From: Thiomicrospira sp. WB1
GTDB lineage: Bacteria > Pseudomonadota > Gammaproteobacteria > Thiomicrospirales > Thiomicrospiraceae
DNA length: 64,000 nt
NCBI RefSeq assembly: GCF_001507535.1
Contig: NZ_LQBN01000004.1
Span: 62,001-126,000, forward strand
Direction of reading: 5' to 3'
The number at the start of each line of letters is the position of its first letter. Positions within the stretch are counted from its first letter, which is position 1. Under the pieces are notes generated by a model. That model saw only the letters and a program-made list of their open reading frames with translations. It did not search any database and was not told the origin of the DNA. This document shows, piece by piece, positions 61,242 through 64,000 of this stretch. The position numbers were made by a program, and so were the translations under genes.

Positions 61242-62530
61242 AAACGCCCCCCAAGCTCAGAACGCTCGGAGGCAACGTTTTCCTTGATCGAGACTTTCAA
61301 TCCGCCCACCGCGTTGGGCAAATGAGTGGTGACCAGGCGTTCGCCTTCTTTGATCTCCCCTTGCAGCAAAGCCCAGGTCTGACCGGCCTGCTCCGTTTGC
61401 CCCAACAGCGTCACCCGACGCGGTTGAAGACGACTCGCTTCCACCACATACACCCGGTCGGTGCCATAGAGCGCGGAGTAAGGCACGGCAAACACCCCTT
61501 CGTGTTTAGGTAGATGCAGGGTCGCCGAAAGCAAATCACCGGGACGCAAATAGGTCAGCGCCGCTGGCAAGGCAAAAAATCCGTCCACACCGCTGGCCGA
61601 AGCTTCCCCATCCAATCGTATCAGCGGCAGAAAAACCTCCCCATCCGGCGTTTCAAAAGTGGCTTGGACATTGGTTTCAGACGCCTGAGCCCGGTACAGC
61701 CCCTTTAAATGCTCACGCGGCAGACGAGCGCGCAACACCAGTGAATTCAAATCATAAAAGCGCATTAACGTCGCACCGGCGCTGACTCGATCCCCGGGGG
61801 ACACCGACACCGAAGCCACTCGCCCATCAAACGGGGCGTCGACAATGCCTCGCTCACGATTCATTTCGGCCTCGCGTACATTCGCCTTGGCTCGCTTTTG
61901 CTGTGCTGCCAGCTTCGCCAGGGTGGTCTCATGTTGTTCAACCGCAAGCCGGGCCGTCACCACGGCGTACTCCTGACGTGCCAGCGCCTCCCGAGCCTGA
62001 TCCACAGCAGATTCCGACACTAAGTCCCGCTTGAGAAGGTCCTGATTACGTGCCAACTCGGTCTCTTTGAGCGCCAGAATTTTCTTTTCACGCACCAGTT
62101 TTTTTCGGTTGGCTGTTTGAGTCAACATCTGGGCGGAGCGCTGTGCCTCGATGTCTGCCAACTCGGCTTGCGCCCGAGCAAGTGGCACCGACAGATCCAC
62201 CCCATCCAACGCCAGCAGGCGCTCACCTTTGCGAAACGCCTCACCCGCGAGCAGCGGACGCTCTGCCACCACACCGGTTACCGGTGACGCCAGTGTGACC
62301 ATCTGCTCCGACTCGACTCGCCCGTAGAGGCTTTGGGATGGCGACAACGCCTGACGCTGCAAAGACAAGACCGACACGGGCCACACCTTCTCTTCCACTG
62401 TGGCTTGTGGCGCATCCGGCTTGGTGGCTTTGAGCAGCACAAATATCAGGATCGCGCCCAGCACAATCAATACAGGCCAGACAATCGACTTCAACTGAGC
62501 AACACGGCGGGCAGACAAAGGGTTGGGCAC
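61238..62530 (-). CDS. RND efflux membrane-fusion (periplasmic adaptor) protein
   Basis: From a GTG at 62530, with AAGGA seven bases upstream, the protein has 430 residues. It has an N-terminal membrane anchor (about 17-34), a barrel-sandwich region (PVTGVVAERPLLAGEAFRKG), a coiled-coil hairpin (about 95-220) and a beta-barrel region (GIVDAPFDGRVASVSVSPGD). An in-frame ATG at 62662 gives a longer N-terminus, but a promoter lies inside that extension, so the extension is probably not translated. It overlaps the permease gene by four bases and forms an operon with it. Confidence 0.88.
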   Translation of the reverse strand: MPNPLSARRVAQLKSIVWPVLIVLGAILIFVLLKATKPDAPQATVEEKVWPVSVLSLQRQALSPSQSLYGRVESEQMVTLASPVTGVVAERPLLAGEAFRKGERLLALDGVDLSVPLARAQAELADIEAQRSAQMLTQTANRKKLVREKKILALKETELARNQDLLKRDLVSESAVDQAREALARQEYAVVTARLAVEQHETTLAKLAAQQKRAKANVREAEMNRERGIVDAPFDGRVASVSVSPGDRVSAGATLMRFYDLNSLVLRARLPREHLKGLYRAQASETNVQATFETPDGEVFLPLIRLDGEASASGVDGFFALPAALTYLRPGDLLSATLHLPKHEGVFAVPYSALYGTDRVYVVEASRLQPRRVTLLGQTEQAGQTWALLQGEIKEGERLVTTHLPNAVGGLKVSIKENVASERSELGGRL

Positions 62531-62611
62531 GAGGGAATCCTTGATTGATACGAAGAAGCCTGGACGCGCAAACGCGAGCGGTCTTGCTTCACACGTCAGA
62601 TAAAAAGGATC

Positions 62612-62639
62612 ATTATAAGGACTTCCCGACACCACACAA
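62612..62639 (-). promoter_or_regulatory. Promoter of the efflux operon
   Basis: On the minus strand TTGTGT (62634-62639), a 16-base spacer and a perfect TATAAT (62612-62617). A start near 62605 precedes the GTG start at 62530. Confidence 0.65.
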
Positions 62640-62708
62640 TAACCGTCGTGCGCGCAGCGCATAAGAAAATCCTATTGTCCTGCATCAAAAGATTCACAAA
62701 CATAAGGC

Positions 62709-62736
62709 TTGCATCGGCCCCATCCATAAATACAAT
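62709..62736 (+). promoter_or_regulatory. Promoter of the DUF3365 cytochrome gene, with overlapping inverted repeat
   Basis: TTGCAT (62709-62714), a 16-base spacer and TACAAT (62731-62736). A 7-bp inverted repeat ATCCATA/TATGGAT (62722-62744) covers the -10 and the start site, as a repressor operator would. A further perfect palindrome GAAAATATTTTC lies at 62751-62762. Confidence 0.6.
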
Positions 62737-62787
62737 CTATGGATAGATTAGAAAATATTTTCCAACCAACGCACCGAAGGAGTCGTT

Positions 62788-63342
62788 ATGAAAAAAACAT
62801 GGATCGCAGCCACCATTGTGGCAGGTTTGAGCACACAGGCATGGGCCACCCCCACTCATGACGAAGCACGTCAGCTGGTCAAAAGCTATATGGGGCAACT
62901 CAAGCCCGAGCTGAAAAAAGGCATGAAAAACGGAGGGCCGGTCAATGCCATTGATGTTTGCCACACCAAGGCACCTCAGATTGCAGCTGACCTGAGCGAG
63001 CAAAGCGGCTGGCACATCAACCGCGTCAGCCTTAAGCCACGAGCGAAATCGGCTCAGCCCGATGCCTGGGAAGAAGAAGTGCTGACAAAATTCAACCAGC
63101 AGCTGGCAGAGGGGACCAACCCGAAGAAAATCGAGTTCTCACAAACGGTGATCGTCAATGGCGAAAAGCAGTTTCGTTACATGAAGGCCATTCCCACCGG
63201 CAATATCTGCCTGGCCTGTCATGGCACCGATGTCAAAGCACCGGTTAAAGAAGCCATTGCCAAACACTATCCACAGGACCAGGCAACCGGCTATGAAAAG
63301 GGAGAATTACGGGGTGCCTTCAGCTTTACTAAGCCGCTCTGA
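62788..63342 (+). CDS. DUF3365-domain c-type cytochrome
   Basis: The 184-residue protein has a signal peptide (residues 1-20, ending QAWA) and one CxxCH heme site, CLACHG (141-146), with a second conserved pair DVCHTKAP (Cys58-His59). This matches DUF3365 (Tll0287-like) proteins, which bind a single heme and are thought to be redox or gas sensors or electron carriers. It should be periplasmic. It is divergent from the efflux operon and is followed by its own terminator. Confidence 0.85.
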   Translation: MKKTWIAATIVAGLSTQAWATPTHDEARQLVKSYMGQLKPELKKGMKNGGPVNAIDVCHTKAPQIAADLSEQSGWHINRVSLKPRAKSAQPDAWEEEVLTKFNQQLAEGTNPKKIEFSQTVIVNGEKQFRYMKAIPTGNICLACHGTDVKAPVKEAIAKHYPQDQATGYEKGELRGAFSFTKPL

Positions 63343-63367
63343 TCAAGCGTCTAACCGCCTTCAATCG

Positions 63368-63391
63368 AAACGCGCTACGGCGCGTTTTTTT
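63368..63391 (+). terminator. Terminator after the DUF3365 gene
   Basis: AAACGCGC-TACG-GCGCGTTT forms an 8-bp stem followed by a run of seven T. It ends the cytochrome transcript just before the convergent transporter gene. Confidence 0.88.
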
Positions 63392-63395
63392 ATGG

Positions 63396-64000
63396 TCACT
63401 GACGGTCCGATGGGTGACAGCAATCCCCACACGCCTGACGACAACATGACTTGGATTCAATTTCCCACTGATGATGCCCGGGCTGATGTCGAAAACTGAG
63501 CGGCTCCTGATGCACACTGATGTCTGCATCCCCAAAGCGTGCATGCAAGGCATCGGTCACCTCTTCCGCAATCGCATGGGCTTTGTGCAGGCACATCATA
63601 TCTTCCAGCTCCAGATCAAACTGGATCATCACTTTGGGACCGGAGCGATAGGTCCGCAAGTCATTAAACCCTTCCACACTCGGGTTGGACAAAATAATGT
63701 CACGAATCGCATCGCGGTCGGCTTCAGGCAGCTCACGGTCCAACAACTGATTGGCACTGTTTAAGGCAAGACGAACAGCCTGATAGCCGACCAGCGCCCC
63801 GATCAGAAGCCCCAGTGTGGCATCGATCCAACCGTATGCCGCCAAAAGAAGCCCGACCAGCACCGCTGCGTTGGCGCCGAGATCGGTCATGTAATGCCAG
63901 GAATCGGCCATCACCGCCGTGGAACCTGTGACCCGGACCACATAACGTTGAAACGCAACCAGAAGAAAGGTCAGCAACATCGCCCCGGCCATGACCCAGA
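63396..64000 (-). CDS. Cation diffusion facilitator (FieF-like), 5' end beyond window
   Basis: The fragment gives the last 200 or so residues, with no start in the window (the frame continues past 64000). It contains the transmembrane metal-site helix VMADSWHYMTDLGANAAVL, a further helix, and the C-terminal cytoplasmic domain with LRTYRSGPKVMIQFDLELED and ISVHQEPL. This is the CDF family pattern, closest to FieF, which exports Fe(II)/Zn(II) by proton antiport. The tail after HQEP is cysteine- and histidine-rich, unusual but unexplained. Confidence 0.85.
   Translation of the reverse strand, partial: WVMAGAMLLTFLLVAFQRYVVRVTGSTAVMADSWHYMTDLGANAAVLVGLLLAAYGWIDATLGLLIGALVGYQAVRLALNSANQLLDRELPEADRDAIRDIILSNPSVEGFNDLRTYRSGPKVMIQFDLELEDMMCLHKAHAIAEEVTDALHARFGDADISVHQEPLSFRHQPGHHQWEIESKSCCRQACGDCCHPSDRQ

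Noticed and set aside
58383-61325. Open frames of 210 to 340 codons opposite the RND permease
   Set aside because: The RND gene is intact, with the expected helices and motifs. The opposite frames have no domains.

Overview
The window reads as a chromosomal segment of a chemolithoautotrophic gammaproteobacterium. The ribosomal proteins, RpoB/RpoC, UvrA, TruC, BioA/BioD and the gene order rpe-gph-trpE are gammaproteobacterial in type. A cluster tkt-gap-pgk-pyk-fba with a Calvin-type class II aldolase, next to rpe and gph, points to CO2 fixation. The arrangement resembles the Thiomicrospira/Hydrogenovibrio (Piscirickettsiaceae) group; that placement is inference from gene order and protein type, not from a search. 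No RuBisCO, prophage, insertion sequence, CRISPR array or rRNA operon was seen.

Layout. 0-6.3 kb: start of an MFS transporter (leftward), a SIMPL-domain periplasmic protein, uvrA, a DUF2927 protein coupled to uvrA, then tcdA and a TatD-type hydrolase leftward. 6.3-37.7 kb: one uninterrupted leftward block of translation and transcription genes. In transcription order it runs tRNA-Tyr, tRNA-Gly, tRNA-Thr, tufB, tRNA-Trp, secE, nusG, rplKAJL, rpoBC, then rpsL, rpsG, fusA, tufA, then the S10, spc and alpha operons ending at rplQ. Good promoters precede tRNA-Tyr, rpsL, rpsJ and rplN, with a weaker one before rpsM. Intrinsic terminators or attenuators lie after tufB, between rplL and rpoB, between rpsG and fusA, in the rpsJ leader and after rplQ. 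An L10-type leader precedes rplJ. rpmJ is absent from its usual place between secY and rpsM.

37.7-50 kb: a secreted HbpS/GlcG-type protein, truC, bioA with a coupled M42-like peptidase, an OsmC protein, the rpe-gph-trpE-trpG-trpD-trpC series (leftward), psiE-like, purC and bioD. 50-57.2 kb: the leftward Calvin/glycolysis cluster tkt-gap-pgk-pyk-fba, cut by terminators and with an extra promoter before fba. 57.2-64 kb: a rhodanese-like protein, an RND efflux pump with its membrane-fusion protein, a DUF3365 c-type cytochrome, and a truncated cation diffusion facilitator.

The most unusual signal is a 12-bp perfect palindrome, ACCAGGCCTGGT, found exactly eight times (about 0.004 expected by chance in random sequence). 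It forms the core of 30- and 32-bp perfect palindromes at two convergent gene ends. It also sits beside promoters and gene starts, and lies inside four reading frames, in three of them encoding (D/N)QAW. It looks like a dispersed palindromic element of unknown role. All promoter, terminator and palindrome calls were made by eye.
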